A stretch of DNA of 64,000 nt from Pseudomonadales bacterium (GTDB lineage Bacteria > Pseudomonadota > Gammaproteobacteria > Pseudomonadales > Azotimanducaceae): positions 124,001 to 188,000 of the forward strand of contig WLWP01000002.1 of NCBI GenBank assembly GCA_012103505.1, written 5' to 3'. Positions 56,183-63,799 of this stretch are shown here, piece after piece. Numbering within the stretch: position 1 is the stretch's first letter; each line of letters begins with the position of its first letter. The notes under the pieces were generated by a model, which was not told the DNA's origin, made no database searches, and worked only from the letters and a program-made list of their open reading frames with translations. A program made the translations under genes and the position numbers.

Positions 56183-56647
56183 TTAGCCATCCACCGCTGA
56201 TGGTGCTTGCATCACTACCGGCTGTAGACGTGGGCTCACAAGCTTCTCAAACAGTAGGACACCCACACCGTAAGCGACAATGAATAATAGAGCACGCTCA
56301 TCGAGCGTCATGACGCCGACGAGCGCAGGACCCGGACAAAATCCACTAACACCCCAGCCAACGCCAAACAACACAGCACCACCTAAGAGTGGTCCATCCA
56401 GCGCAGTTGAAGCAGGTGCATGAAATGTTGTATCAAAGAGGGGCGCTGCCCGCTTACCGACCAGCCAGAAGCCAAGCGTGGCAACAACGACGGCGCTGCC
56501 CATGACAAATATCAGGGCTGGGTCCCAACCGGCACCAAGAGTCAGAAACGCCAACACTTTTTCGGGATCAGTCATGCCAGAAACAACCAGCCCTGCACCA
56601 AAGATCGTGCCGCCAAACAGAGCCGATAGGTTACTTGTTAAACTCAC
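56183..56647 (-). CDS. YeeE/YedE-family sulfur transporter, second half (PmpB-like)
   Basis: A 154-residue membrane protein carrying the C-terminal half of the YeeE/YedE fold. The G-V-S-G-F-C-P-G-P-A motif contains the conserved Cys that passes sulfur (thiosulfate or similar) across the membrane. The start is a GTG that overlaps the stop of the first-half gene by 4 bases. A longer frame exists upstream, but it is only an antisense reading of the first gene. Together the two short genes make one complete TsuA-like transporter, as in PmpA/PmpB systems. Confidence 0.9.
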   Translation of the reverse strand: MSLTSNLSALFGGTIFGAGLVVSGMTDPEKVLAFLTLGAGWDPALIFVMGSAVVVATLGFWLVGKRAAPLFDTTFHAPASTALDGPLLGGAVLFGVGWGVSGFCPGPALVGVMTLDERALLFIVAYGVGVLLFEKLVSPRLQPVVMQAPSAVDG

Positions 56648-57051
56648 AGGAATACCACTCCCGTAGCTGTTAACATACCAACACACAGGAAGGTTATGGT
56701 GGCTACGAGGGAACGTTTGGAAAATCTTGCAATCCCGCAAACACCATGGCCACTCGTACACCCAGAACCAAGTCGAGTCCCAAATCCTACTAACAACCCA
56801 CCAGCAATGAGCCACACTGCTTGGCCTTCCGCGATGACCCCTATAGGTTTTGATTCGGTCAACGCATAAGCAAGCCAGCCACCAAGACCCAACCCAACCA
56901 CGAACAGAACCGGCCAAATATTGGCCCTCGCGCGCAAGAGTGCGTTGGCCGCGATGCCGCTGATCCCTGCGATACGACCGAGGCTCAGATAGAGCCAAAC
57001 TGCGGCAAGACCGATTAGGCTACCGCCTATTATCGGGAGCGTAACGTTCAT
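56644..57051 (-). CDS. YeeE/YedE-family sulfur transporter, first half (PmpA-like)
   Basis: A 135-residue membrane protein with the N-terminal half of the YeeE/YedE fold. The conserved Cys pair sits in G-S-G-C-T-S-G-H-G-V-C-G. It overlaps the second-half gene by 4 bases at its end and the acyl-CoA dehydrogenase stop by 4 bases at its start (ATGA), so all three are one transcription unit. The gene order acyl-CoA dehydrogenase then sulfur transporter has no obvious functional logic. Confidence 0.9.
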   Translation of the reverse strand: MNVTLPIIGGSLIGLAAVWLYLSLGRIAGISGIAANALLRARANIWPVLFVVGLGLGGWLAYALTESKPIGVIAEGQAVWLIAGGLLVGFGTRLGSGCTSGHGVCGIARFSKRSLVATITFLCVGMLTATGVVFL

Positions 57052-58094
57052 AAACCGAGTACCTGCTTTGCAATAATGTTGTGTTGAACTTCGGACGATC
57101 CACCAGCGATTGTGAAGCCGCGATGATGATAACGACCAGACGCAACGTATTCTGCAAAGCTGGGTTCGATCGCTGTTCGGTTTGAGTTTTTGCTATCCAA
57201 GGGCATGACGAGATGATCAACAATCCTAAACAGCACGTCATCCTGCGCTTGCACCAGTTCGCTGCCTTTGAGCTTTAACATGCTTGGCTCCGCGCCGATT
57301 TGGCTACCAGCGTCTGCCTGAGTCAGGATGCGCAGACTTGTCATCTCCAGCGCGCTTAGCCGAACTTCTAACTCGTCGATTTCCTGCAAAACACTCACAG
57401 GTACATCGATGCCACGCGCACGCTGCAGCGCAACAGTTTCTTTAATGATCGAGAAGATACGCTTGTTTTCCGCAACGCGTGAAACCAGTAGCCGCTCATC
57501 TCCCAGCAGACTCTTGGCCACCGTCCAGCCACGGTCCTCGTCCCCTAGACGCTGCTGGACATCGTGGTTGGTACGAACCAAACAAAAAATCCAATCTGCA
57601 TCTTCCGCACCAGAGGTCCATATTTTCTGTCCATTCACCACATAGTCGTCGCCATCCCGATCTGCCCGCGTGCGGACGCTGGCCAAGTCCGATCCGGCTT
57701 GTGGCTCAGAATAGCCTTGGCAAAACCAGAGGTCGGCATTGCGAATCCTAGGCAAAAAGTCCTGTTTCTGCGCCTCGGTACCGTACTCAATGATTGCCGG
57801 ACCCACCATATTGAAACCGAACCCTGACAAAACAGGTGCATGAGCCTGCCGACACGCCACATCAAAAATATGGCGCTGCATCAAATTCCATCCGGTGCCG
57901 CCGTACTCTTCCGGCCAATTCGGTGCGGCCCAACCTTTCTGGTTGAGCTGTTTAGTCCAGGCACCGAGATCATCCTTGCTAATACCCGCGCCGAGCTTGA
58001 TTCGCGTAGAGATTTCGCTCGGCAGAGTTGTCGCGAGAAAGTCCTCTACTTCAGCCTTAAATTTGGCTTGCTCGGATGTGAGCGAGTGTCGCAT
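57048..58094 (-). CDS. Acyl-CoA dehydrogenase lacking its central beta domain
   Basis: A 348-residue acyl-CoA dehydrogenase, about 45 to 50 residues shorter than the family. The N-terminal helical domain (GWAAPNWPEEYGGTGWN) and FAD-loop region (CQGYSEPQAGSDLASVRTRA, NGQKIWTSGAEDADWIFCLVRT) are normal, and so is the C-terminal helical domain (FTIAGGSSEVQHNIIAKQVLGL). But after RTNHDVQ at residues 175-180 the sequence jumps straight to RLGDEDRGWTVAK. The middle stretch that normally holds GISFLLIDM and the E-V-N-x-V-F-F-D-D-V-R-V-P-V segment is gone. The join is in frame at about base 57554. This removes part of the substrate-side barrel, so the protein may be inactive or misread. Upstream of and overlapping the sulfur-transporter pair. 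Confidence 0.82.
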   Translation of the reverse strand: MRHSLTSEQAKFKAEVEDFLATTLPSEISTRIKLGAGISKDDLGAWTKQLNQKGWAAPNWPEEYGGTGWNLMQRHIFDVACRQAHAPVLSGFGFNMVGPAIIEYGTEAQKQDFLPRIRNADLWFCQGYSEPQAGSDLASVRTRADRDGDDYVVNGQKIWTSGAEDADWIFCLVRTNHDVQQRLGDEDRGWTVAKSLLGDERLLVSRVAENKRIFSIIKETVALQRARGIDVPVSVLQEIDELEVRLSALEMTSLRILTQADAGSQIGAEPSMLKLKGSELVQAQDDVLFRIVDHLVMPLDSKNSNRTAIEPSFAEYVASGRYHHRGFTIAGGSSEVQHNIIAKQVLGL

Positions 58095-58183
58095 GTCGTT
58101 CCAACTCCTAACTGTAGTCCCTCAATCTTAATCTGCTCTGGCTCTTGCTGCTCTTGATCCGCTTCTGCCTGTGGCACGGCTTG

Positions 58184-58924
58184 TTATTCAGTGACGACCA
58201 CTGGTCCACGGTCAGTAACGATCAACGTGTGCTCAAATTGTGCAACCAGGTGCCCAGGAGGAACCGACAAAGTCCAACCATCATCTTCTTCAAAAACCCA
58301 ATCAACACCAGTGGAAAAAAATGGTTCGATCGTAATCACCATGCCCCGTTCAAGTAGGCGATCTTCCTCCGGGTTGTCATACGGGATATAGGACGGCTCC
58401 TCATGGATGTTTCGTCCTACACCATGACTGCCCAAATTTCGTACGATCGTGTAGCCCTCACGATCCGCAACTTTTTGCACGGCTTTGCCAATAACATTCA
58501 ACGATCTACCAGAACGCACTTTAGCTAAGGCTGCGCGCACAGCCTCCTGGACCGCCGCACAGATGCGTTGCTGTTCGCTGGTGCCGTCGCCAACGACAAA
58601 CGACTCCCCCATATCAGCGACAAAGCCCTTTCGGTTGGCAGAAACATCGATGTTAATCATGTCACCAGCGGCAATCACGGTGTCACCGGGGATACCGTGC
58701 GCCGCCTGCTCATTGACCGAGATACACGTCACCCCAGGAAAATCGTAGTAATACTGCGGCGCAGAAACCGCATCGTGTTTAGACAAAATCTGCCCACCAA
58801 TTTCGTCTAGCGCACCCGTCGTTATGCCGGGCTGACAAGCAGCTCGCATGGCATCAAATGCCTGCCGGACGGCAGCGCCAGAAGCACGTAGCTGTTCAAA
58901 ATCACTTTGTGTACGGGCATTCAT
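58184..58924 (-). CDS. map: Methionine aminopeptidase type I
   Basis: A 246-residue enzyme that removes the initiator Met. The five metal ligands are visible in order: Asp in INIDVSA, Asp in ADMGESF, His in LGSHGVGR, Glu in TIEPF and Glu in AQFEHTL. The V-N-E-Q-A-A-H-G-I-P segment gives the catalytic His. It lies 38 bases after the 3-methyladenine glycosylase gene, same strand. Length and motifs are those of a standard bacterial Map. Confidence 0.95.
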   Translation of the reverse strand: MNARTQSDFEQLRASGAAVRQAFDAMRAACQPGITTGALDEIGGQILSKHDAVSAPQYYYDFPGVTCISVNEQAAHGIPGDTVIAAGDMINIDVSANRKGFVADMGESFVVGDGTSEQQRICAAVQEAVRAALAKVRSGRSLNVIGKAVQKVADREGYTIVRNLGSHGVGRNIHEEPSYIPYDNPEEDRLLERGMVITIEPFFSTGVDWVFEEDDGWTLSVPPGHLVAQFEHTLIVTDRGPVVVTE

Positions 58925-58962
58925 GACAATCCAGTCCTCACTTAATATCCGCTATCTACTGA

Positions 58963-59634
58963 CTAACTATCTACCGAAAGGGCAAGAATGCGCGATAGTT
59001 CGGTGTAAGTGCGACCCGACTCTGAGCGCCATTCGTTGAATGCATCCTGTGCTAACTGTAATGCCTTTTTACTGGTCGGCTCCTTCTCTATCACCCCTGC
59101 TGAGACCATGGCGGCGACCACATCTTTCGAAAACATAGGCGTATCACGACCGACAAAACGTAGAAAAAATCGACCCGTTTGACCACCAAGCCGGTTACCA
59201 CCTTTTTTCAGATGGTCCCAAAGCTCGACAAAGTCATCCTCAGGCCAGTCCGCCAGAAAAGCACCATAGGATCCATGTTCCTCGCGCGCGGCCATGACAT
59301 ATTGCGCATTCGCGCGCACGGACAGGATCTTTTTACCGTGGCGAACAATGTCCGTATTGCCTTGCAGTGTCTCAATCTCTTCATCCGAAATCATTGCGCA
59401 CTGGGCAACGTCAAATCCATGAAAAGCTGCCTCAAAACCCGGCCATTTGTTCTCGATGATCTTCCACACAAAACCAGATCGAAATACGCACTTGGTCATC
59501 TCAGCTAGGACATCACTATCAGCAAGTCGTTTGAGCTCTGCTTGCAAATTCGGCTTAGCCAACAAGCTCTCAAGCGCTTTTTCACCACCTTTACGCTTTG
59601 CAGCCCGCTCGTAAATACTTGAAAATGGTTCCAC
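58963..59634 (-). CDS. DNA-3-methyladenine glycosylase I family protein
   Basis: A 223-residue member of the Tag-type helix-hairpin-helix glycosylase family. Recognisable features are CVFRSGFVWKIIENKWPGFEAAF, then GFDVAQCAMISDEEI and later RLGGQTGRFFLRFVGRDTPMFSKDVVAAM. The family removes 3-methyladenine from DNA. This is a long variant, and the substrate-specific residues were not checked. First gene of the pair with map on the minus strand. Confidence 0.82.
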   Translation of the reverse strand: MEPFSSIYERAAKRKGGEKALESLLAKPNLQAELKRLADSDVLAEMTKCVFRSGFVWKIIENKWPGFEAAFHGFDVAQCAMISDEEIETLQGNTDIVRHGKKILSVRANAQYVMAAREEHGSYGAFLADWPEDDFVELWDHLKKGGNRLGGQTGRFFLRFVGRDTPMFSKDVVAAMVSAGVIEKEPTSKKALQLAQDAFNEWRSESGRTYTELSRILALSVDS

Positions 59635-59708
59635 TCTGGATTTCTCCTTATTGACGGATCACTAAACGACATGCCATCCAATGTCCTACCAATTGAGCCG
59701 CGAATCTG

Positions 59709-60119
59709 ATGAGTCAAATTGACGAAGACACCACTGTTGTCAGCGCGCTAGAGCCTAAGCTAAAAGCCATGTTAGAGCTTGGCGAACCAGATGACAAAAA
59801 CTTCATCTATTGTGCCATTTGCTCGCATGTGATCACCTCCGCATCAGAGAAGGTCGATGTCGCGGGTGCGCACGCACACTTCTTAACCAACCCTCATGCC
59901 ATTGAATTTAACGTAGGCTGTTTCCGGCAAGCCTTAGGCTGCGACATATCAGGTCAAGCTGAGGCTGCTGACAGTTGGTTTATGGGGTTCTTATGGCGAT
60001 ATGCGAGTTGTACAGAATGCCATAGTCATATGGGCTGGTATTTCGCACAGCCATCAGGCGACAATGCTTTCTACGGGTTGATTTTGGATAACCTCCAAGA
60101 GGAAAAGCCCCGACTTTAG
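59709..60119 (+). CDS. CULT-domain (cereblon-like) protein
   Basis: A 136-residue protein that is essentially one CULT domain, the fold of the thalidomide-binding domain of cereblon. Four zinc Cys are present as C35-A-I-C38 and C101-T-E-C104. The three Trp that make the ligand cage are W90, W96 and W110. The spacings 6 and 14 between them, and 5 from W96 to the third Cys, are the same as in human cereblon and in the bacterial protein MsCI4. The N-terminal 30 residues are acidic. Such bacterial proteins bind uridine or cyclic imides in vitro; the natural role is unknown. Plus strand, followed 73 bases later by a pterin-synthase-like gene. Confidence 0.9.
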   Translation: MSQIDEDTTVVSALEPKLKAMLELGEPDDKNFIYCAICSHVITSASEKVDVAGAHAHFLTNPHAIEFNVGCFRQALGCDISGQAEAADSWFMGFLWRYASCTECHSHMGWYFAQPSGDNAFYGLILDNLQEEKPRL

Positions 60120-60192
60120 GCGTTTGACCATCAACCAATGGACCGTCCATAAACAGTCTCTCCCACACGCCACCAACTTAGAGGTTTTATTG

Positions 60193-60684
60193 GTGCAAAC
60201 CACAATCGAAATCAGTAAAGAGTATCTGCACTTCGCAGCAGCACACTTTACGATATTCTCGCCAACGGAACGGGAGAATCTGCATGGTCACAATTTCCAA
60301 GTCGCTCTCGATGCGACAGCAGAGATTCAAAGCGACGGGCTTACTTTCGACTACAACATTCTCAAAAACGCGCTCAAAGAAATTTGTGACAGTTTGGACG
60401 AGCTGGTCTTAATGCCCGAGTTGTCACCCCACATCAACATTGACTCAGACGATTCCTATACCTACATCCTCTTTGCAGATGAGCGCATCCCGTTTTTACC
60501 ACGAGACCTAAAACTCCTTCCGGTGCGTAACATCTCTGTCGAAGAACTCGCCCACTATTTACTCCAGCAGCTCACCGCGCATCCAGATATCCTTCGTCAA
60601 GACATCAAAACACTTGTTCTCAAATGCGCGAGCGGCGCCGGTCAATGGGCCAGCGCTACATGGCCCTCAAAGGAATCTTCATGA
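60193..60684 (+). CDS. 6-pyruvoyl-tetrahydropterin synthase-like protein, PTPS-III type
   Basis: A 163-residue T-fold pterin enzyme. The zinc ligands are H18 (FAAAHF) and H31, H33 (ENLHGHNF). The QueD-type catalytic Cys (C-x-x-x-H-G-H) is absent: the position reads R27, with E28 three residues before the first His of H-G-H. An E-x-x-H-G-H pattern is the one reported for PTPS-III proteins that replace dihydroneopterin aldolase in folate synthesis. So it may be a folate enzyme rather than QueD. I use the GTG at 60193 (AGAGG 8 bases upstream); the frame also extends to 60124. It overlaps the next gene by 4 bases. Confidence 0.82.
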   Translation: MQTTIEISKEYLHFAAAHFTIFSPTERENLHGHNFQVALDATAEIQSDGLTFDYNILKNALKEICDSLDELVLMPELSPHINIDSDDSYTYILFADERIPFLPRDLKLLPVRNISVEELAHYLLQQLTAHPDILRQDIKTLVLKCASGAGQWASATWPSKESS

Positions 60685-61376
60685 ATTGTCTGCTCATCAC
60701 CGGAGCTAGCGCCGGTATCGGTTTACACACCGCCGAGTCCTTCCACAAAGCTGGCTATCAGGTCATCAACTTGTCACGCCGACGATGCCCTTTGGATTTC
60801 GTCACCCACATCAACTGTGACTTGTCAGAACCTGGATTCATTGAGGCTATCGGACCACAAATCACCAGCACGTTCCAAAACGCCGACAAGATTGTGCTGG
60901 TCCACAATGCAGCAAAGTTAGTCAACGACAGTGCGATCGAAACTCCGAGCAATCAACTTAGAGATGTTGTCGAAACAAACCTTATCGCACCAAACTCCTT
61001 AAACTACTTCGCGATCCCCTTCATGCAGACTGGCTCATCCATACTCTACGTCGGATCAACACTCTCAGAAAAAGCTGTGCCAGGCTCCTTCTCATACGTC
61101 ACCACGAAACACGCCATGGTCGGCATGATGCGCAGTACTTGTCAGGACTTGGCAGGACGCGGCGTCCACACAGCCTGCATCTGCCCTGGGTTTACGGATA
61201 CGGAGATGCTTCGCGAACACGTCCCGGAGGAGGCCATGGCCTCGGTTGCTGCGATGAGTGCTTATGACCGCCTTGTTCATCCCGACGAAATAGCCAACAC
61301 CTTACTCTGGGCTGCAGAAAATCCGGTCATTAATGGCGCGGTCTTACACGCCAATCTTGGCCAGATTGAAAACTAA
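60681..61376 (+). CDS. Short-chain dehydrogenase/reductase next to PTPS
   Basis: A 231-residue SDR. NADP-binding motif T-G-A-S-A-G-I-G at 7-14, the N-A-A-K motif, and the catalytic S126 with Y139-x-x-x-K143 (SYVTTKHAM). The start at 60681 overlaps the pterin-synthase-like gene by 4 bases and has AAGGA upstream, so they are coupled. Pterin-linked SDRs include sepiapterin reductase and FolM-type dihydromonapterin reductases; that role is plausible here from context only. Confidence 0.85.
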   Translation: MNCLLITGASAGIGLHTAESFHKAGYQVINLSRRRCPLDFVTHINCDLSEPGFIEAIGPQITSTFQNADKIVLVHNAAKLVNDSAIETPSNQLRDVVETNLIAPNSLNYFAIPFMQTGSSILYVGSTLSEKAVPGSFSYVTTKHAMVGMMRSTCQDLAGRGVHTACICPGFTDTEMLREHVPEEAMASVAAMSAYDRLVHPDEIANTLLWAAENPVINGAVLHANLGQIEN

Positions 61377-61398
61377 TGTGCAGTTGAGCTCACGGCTC

Positions 61399-61426
61399 TT
61401 GCACAGCTCCGCTTTCGTTCTAGAAT
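61399..61426 (+). promoter_or_regulatory. Promoter of the small nitroreductase-like gene
   Basis: TTGCAC and TAGAAT, separated by 16 bases, lie 25 bases before the ATG at 61451. This is a reasonable sigma-70 match and one of the best in the window. Confidence 0.5.
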
Positions 61427-61450
61427 GCATTGGACAAACTGAGGTGCACT

Positions 61451-61855
61451 ATGCGAATCGTTAAAATCGTTGGAATTTTGTTCCTGGTCTATGTGGCGAT
61501 AGTCGGCATTTTTGAATCTCTCCTCGGCTACTACCAACCCTCGCCCGATGGGACGTTGGTAATCACCACAACCAACACAAACGGAGAACAGGCGGATCGC
61601 GTCCTAGCGCGCCTCATCAGCGATGACAAACTGTATGTCGCGGCCAACCACTGGCCACGAGCTTGGTTTCATCAGGCGCAAGAGAATCCAAACGTGTCGG
61701 TAACAGTTGGGACTGAAATCAACCATCACACAGCGGTAGCAATCTCTCCTCAAGAGTTCGATCGGGTGAATTCGGACCACGCCTTGCCTTTGGTGTTTAG
61801 AATTCTTACCGGCTTTCCACCAAGATACATCCTTCGTCTCGATGACAGAGACTAG
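61451..61855 (+). CDS. Small deazaflavin/nitroreductase-like split-barrel protein
   Basis: A 134-residue protein. It starts at the ATG at 61451 with GAGGTG 6 bases upstream; a TTG frame to 61430 is less likely. Residues 1-24 are one hydrophobic segment (MRIVKIVGILFLVYVAIVGIF). The rest resembles the deazaflavin-dependent nitroreductase (DUF385) family, with VAANHWPRAWFHQAQENPNVSVTVG and a mostly beta fold. It may be a membrane-anchored F420- or FMN-binding protein. The call is moderate because the family is diverse. It abuts the convergent YhhQ gene with no gap. Confidence 0.65.
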   Translation: MRIVKIVGILFLVYVAIVGIFESLLGYYQPSPDGTLVITTTNTNGEQADRVLARLISDDKLYVAANHWPRAWFHQAQENPNVSVTVGTEINHHTAVAISPQEFDRVNSDHALPLVFRILTGFPPRYILRLDDRD

Positions 61856-62617
61856 CTAGTCATCCGTAGCTTCCTCATTGGGTTGCAAACCGAGGAAAGG
61901 ACGCAAGTAAGCCACCGCTAGATATATCGGACCTGTATCGGCTAGTGCAACCACTAGCTTGAAAACGTAACCCGACGCTATAAAGACAAATAGCTGCGGC
62001 CAGATATCCTCCCCGTCGTTTATCGGTAGCGCTCGTGCATAGAAGTGAGTAATCAGGATCACAGCTGTCGTATCGACGATTTGGCTCACCATGGTAGAGG
62101 CATTGTTGCGTAACCACAGGTGCTTTCCCGCGGTCACTTTTTTCCAAAAGTGGAACAGGCGGACGTCGCAAAATTGCGCCACTAGGTAGGCCAACATAGA
62201 CGCAGCAACTGCGCCGAACGCTAGATCACGTACCTCGAAAAACACTGGCATTCGACCGGCTTCGTCTACTGCAGGCATCCCGGTCGCAGCATCCATCGGC
62301 TCAAAGCCCGGCAGCACGCCACCTAGCCAAAGGAGAAAAATAACCCAACCATTTAGAAGCAACCCAACGTACACCATGTCTCGCGCTTTTTTCTCGCCGT
62401 ATAGCTCAGAGATTAAGTCGGTACACATAAAGGTCACGGGGTATGGCAACACGCCTACCGCGACCACCATGGGTATCTGAAGACCAAACACCGTGAAAGA
62501 AAGATCGATAAACCTAGAAATACCGAGCACATTCAAAAGTGCCAATGTGCCGAGGAAAATCCCCGACAGCACCAAGAAAACTCTCTGGCGACGCTTTTTA
62601 TAGTCTGGAGTTTCCAT
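61856..62617 (-). CDS. yhhQ: Queuosine precursor transporter (YhhQ family)
   Basis: A 253-residue multi-pass membrane protein of the YhhQ/vitamin-transporter-like family that imports queuine or preQ0/preQ1. Features are FCTDLISELYG-type FMCTDLISELYGEKKARDMVYVG, then FCDVRLFHFWKKVTAGKHLWLRNNASTMVSQIVDTTAVILITHF. The conserved W-L-R-N-N-x-S-T-x-x-S-Q segment is diagnostic. It may supply queuosine precursors to the cell. The nearby PTPS-like gene lacks the QueD Cys, so it is not obviously part of the same pathway. Confidence 0.93.
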   Translation of the reverse strand: METPDYKKRRQRVFLVLSGIFLGTLALLNVLGISRFIDLSFTVFGLQIPMVVAVGVLPYPVTFMCTDLISELYGEKKARDMVYVGLLLNGWVIFLLWLGGVLPGFEPMDAATGMPAVDEAGRMPVFFEVRDLAFGAVAASMLAYLVAQFCDVRLFHFWKKVTAGKHLWLRNNASTMVSQIVDTTAVILITHFYARALPINDGEDIWPQLFVFIASGYVFKLVVALADTGPIYLAVAYLRPFLGLQPNEEATDD

Positions 62618-62626
62618 CGCCTAGCG

Positions 62627-63634
62627 CTACCTAGGGTTGGTTAGCGTATCTCCATTCACACAGTTGTGGAGTGGCCCACCACCTAGGTAGGTGATCGCCA
62701 CCTCTCCGCCTTTGTAGCGCATGTCATAGACACTTTCCGGCGTGAAGAACGCCGAATGAGGGGTCAGCAGCAAGCGGTTGTCTATCCACTCTTCATCTGC
62801 CGCCCAGGATTTGATCAACGGATGCTCAGGATTAGCAGGCTCCTCTGGCAAAACGTCCAACCCGGCTGCTTGGATATGTTCGCCTTTGAGCGCTTCGTAA
62901 AGACCATCAAGGTCAACGATTGGACCCCGCGCGGTGTTGATCAAAATCAGTCCGGGTTTACTCGTTTTGAGCACTTCAAGGTTGATGAGCTTTTCGGTTT
63001 CAGTCGATAAGGGCACATGGACGCTCACAACATCACATTGGCCGAAAAGATCGGCTAGTGAATGGGCACGACGAATACCGACACTAAGCTCAGCGCCGTT
63101 TTCGCGATAAGGGTCGTACATCACGACATCCATCCCAAACGCTTTCGCCCGCAAGGCGGCAGCTGTACCAATTCGTCCCAAACCAACGACACCGAACGTA
63201 CAGACCGAAAGCCGCTTGCCAAATGGATTGAGGGCCGGCCGCCAAAGTCCGGCAGGGTCTTTCTTCAGCTCTCTGGTGTGGAAAGTGATGCCCTTCATAA
63301 GCGACATCATCAACGCGATGGCGTGGTCAGCAACTTCTTGGGTCCCATAATCCGGTACGTTGCATACTGGGATGCCTCGCTCCGCCCAAGCTTTAAAATC
63401 AATGTTGTCAAAGCCCACTTTAGGTGTGACGAAAATCCGGCACTTGGTCAATTTGTCCGCATATTCGTCAGGTATGTCCTGCACGCTCACAACCGCGTCG
63501 CAGTTAGCCCACTGCTCATCCGTAACGTCGGTATATCGTTCGCAAAAAATCGCGTTGTGTTCACCGACGCTACTAGATTCGATTTCACGATCGGTGGGCC
63601 AACGCATGGCAGGCCATAAAATATTAAATGTCAT
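62627..63634 (-). CDS. D-isomer-specific 2-hydroxyacid dehydrogenase
   Basis: A 335-residue NAD(P)-dependent dehydrogenase. The cofactor site is VVGLGRIGTAAALRAKAFGMDVVMYDP. The catalytic Arg is in INTARGPIVD, the Glu in GLDVLPEEP, and the His in LTPHSAFFTPES. I start it at the ATG at 63634 because GGGAAGGG lies 6 bases upstream of it; another ATG at 63640 sits too close to that ribosome binding site. The substrate is unknown (C-terminal binding protein/phosphoglycerate dehydrogenase-like). Five 13-bp repeats lie just upstream. Confidence 0.9.
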   Translation of the reverse strand: MTFNILWPAMRWPTDREIESSSVGEHNAIFCERYTDVTDEQWANCDAVVSVQDIPDEYADKLTKCRIFVTPKVGFDNIDFKAWAERGIPVCNVPDYGTQEVADHAIALMMSLMKGITFHTRELKKDPAGLWRPALNPFGKRLSVCTFGVVGLGRIGTAAALRAKAFGMDVVMYDPYRENGAELSVGIRRAHSLADLFGQCDVVSVHVPLSTETEKLINLEVLKTSKPGLILINTARGPIVDLDGLYEALKGEHIQAAGLDVLPEEPANPEHPLIKSWAADEEWIDNRLLLTPHSAFFTPESVYDMRYKGGEVAITYLGGGPLHNCVNGDTLTNPR

Positions 63635-63650
63635 CTTCATCCCTTCCCTG

Positions 63651-63715
63651 TTCTTGTTAGCCGTTCTTGTTAGCCGTTCTTGTTATCTGTTCTTGTTATT
63701 CGTTCTTGTTATCTC
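63651..63715. repeat. Five 13-bp tandem repeats
   Basis: Five back-to-back copies of TTCTTGTTAGCCG (63651, 63664, 63677, 63690, 63703), the first two identical and the last three varying only in the final four bases. A partial sixth copy follows. They sit in the 5' region of the hydroxyacid dehydrogenase, between it and the luciferase-like gene. The remaining intergenic sequence to 63799 holds nothing clear. Confidence 0.92.
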
Positions 63716-63799
63716 TTGTTAGCCCTATTTATGCGTGCTATTTCCCCAATTTTTTCACGATTCGTGGGAACGCTTTATGGCACAGCGAAACGCGAGATG

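Noticed and set aside
56648-56998. N-terminal extension of the second YeeE/YedE gene
   Set aside because: This part is the first-half gene read in another frame; the GTG at 56647 with a 4-base overlap is the natural start.
60193-60684. QueD (queuosine synthesis) paired with the YhhQ transporter
   Set aside because: The catalytic Cys of QueD is missing and the two genes are on opposite strands with an unrelated gene between; PTPS-III fits better.
63651-63715. CRISPR array
   Set aside because: The 13-base units are back to back with no spacers and no cas genes are in the window.
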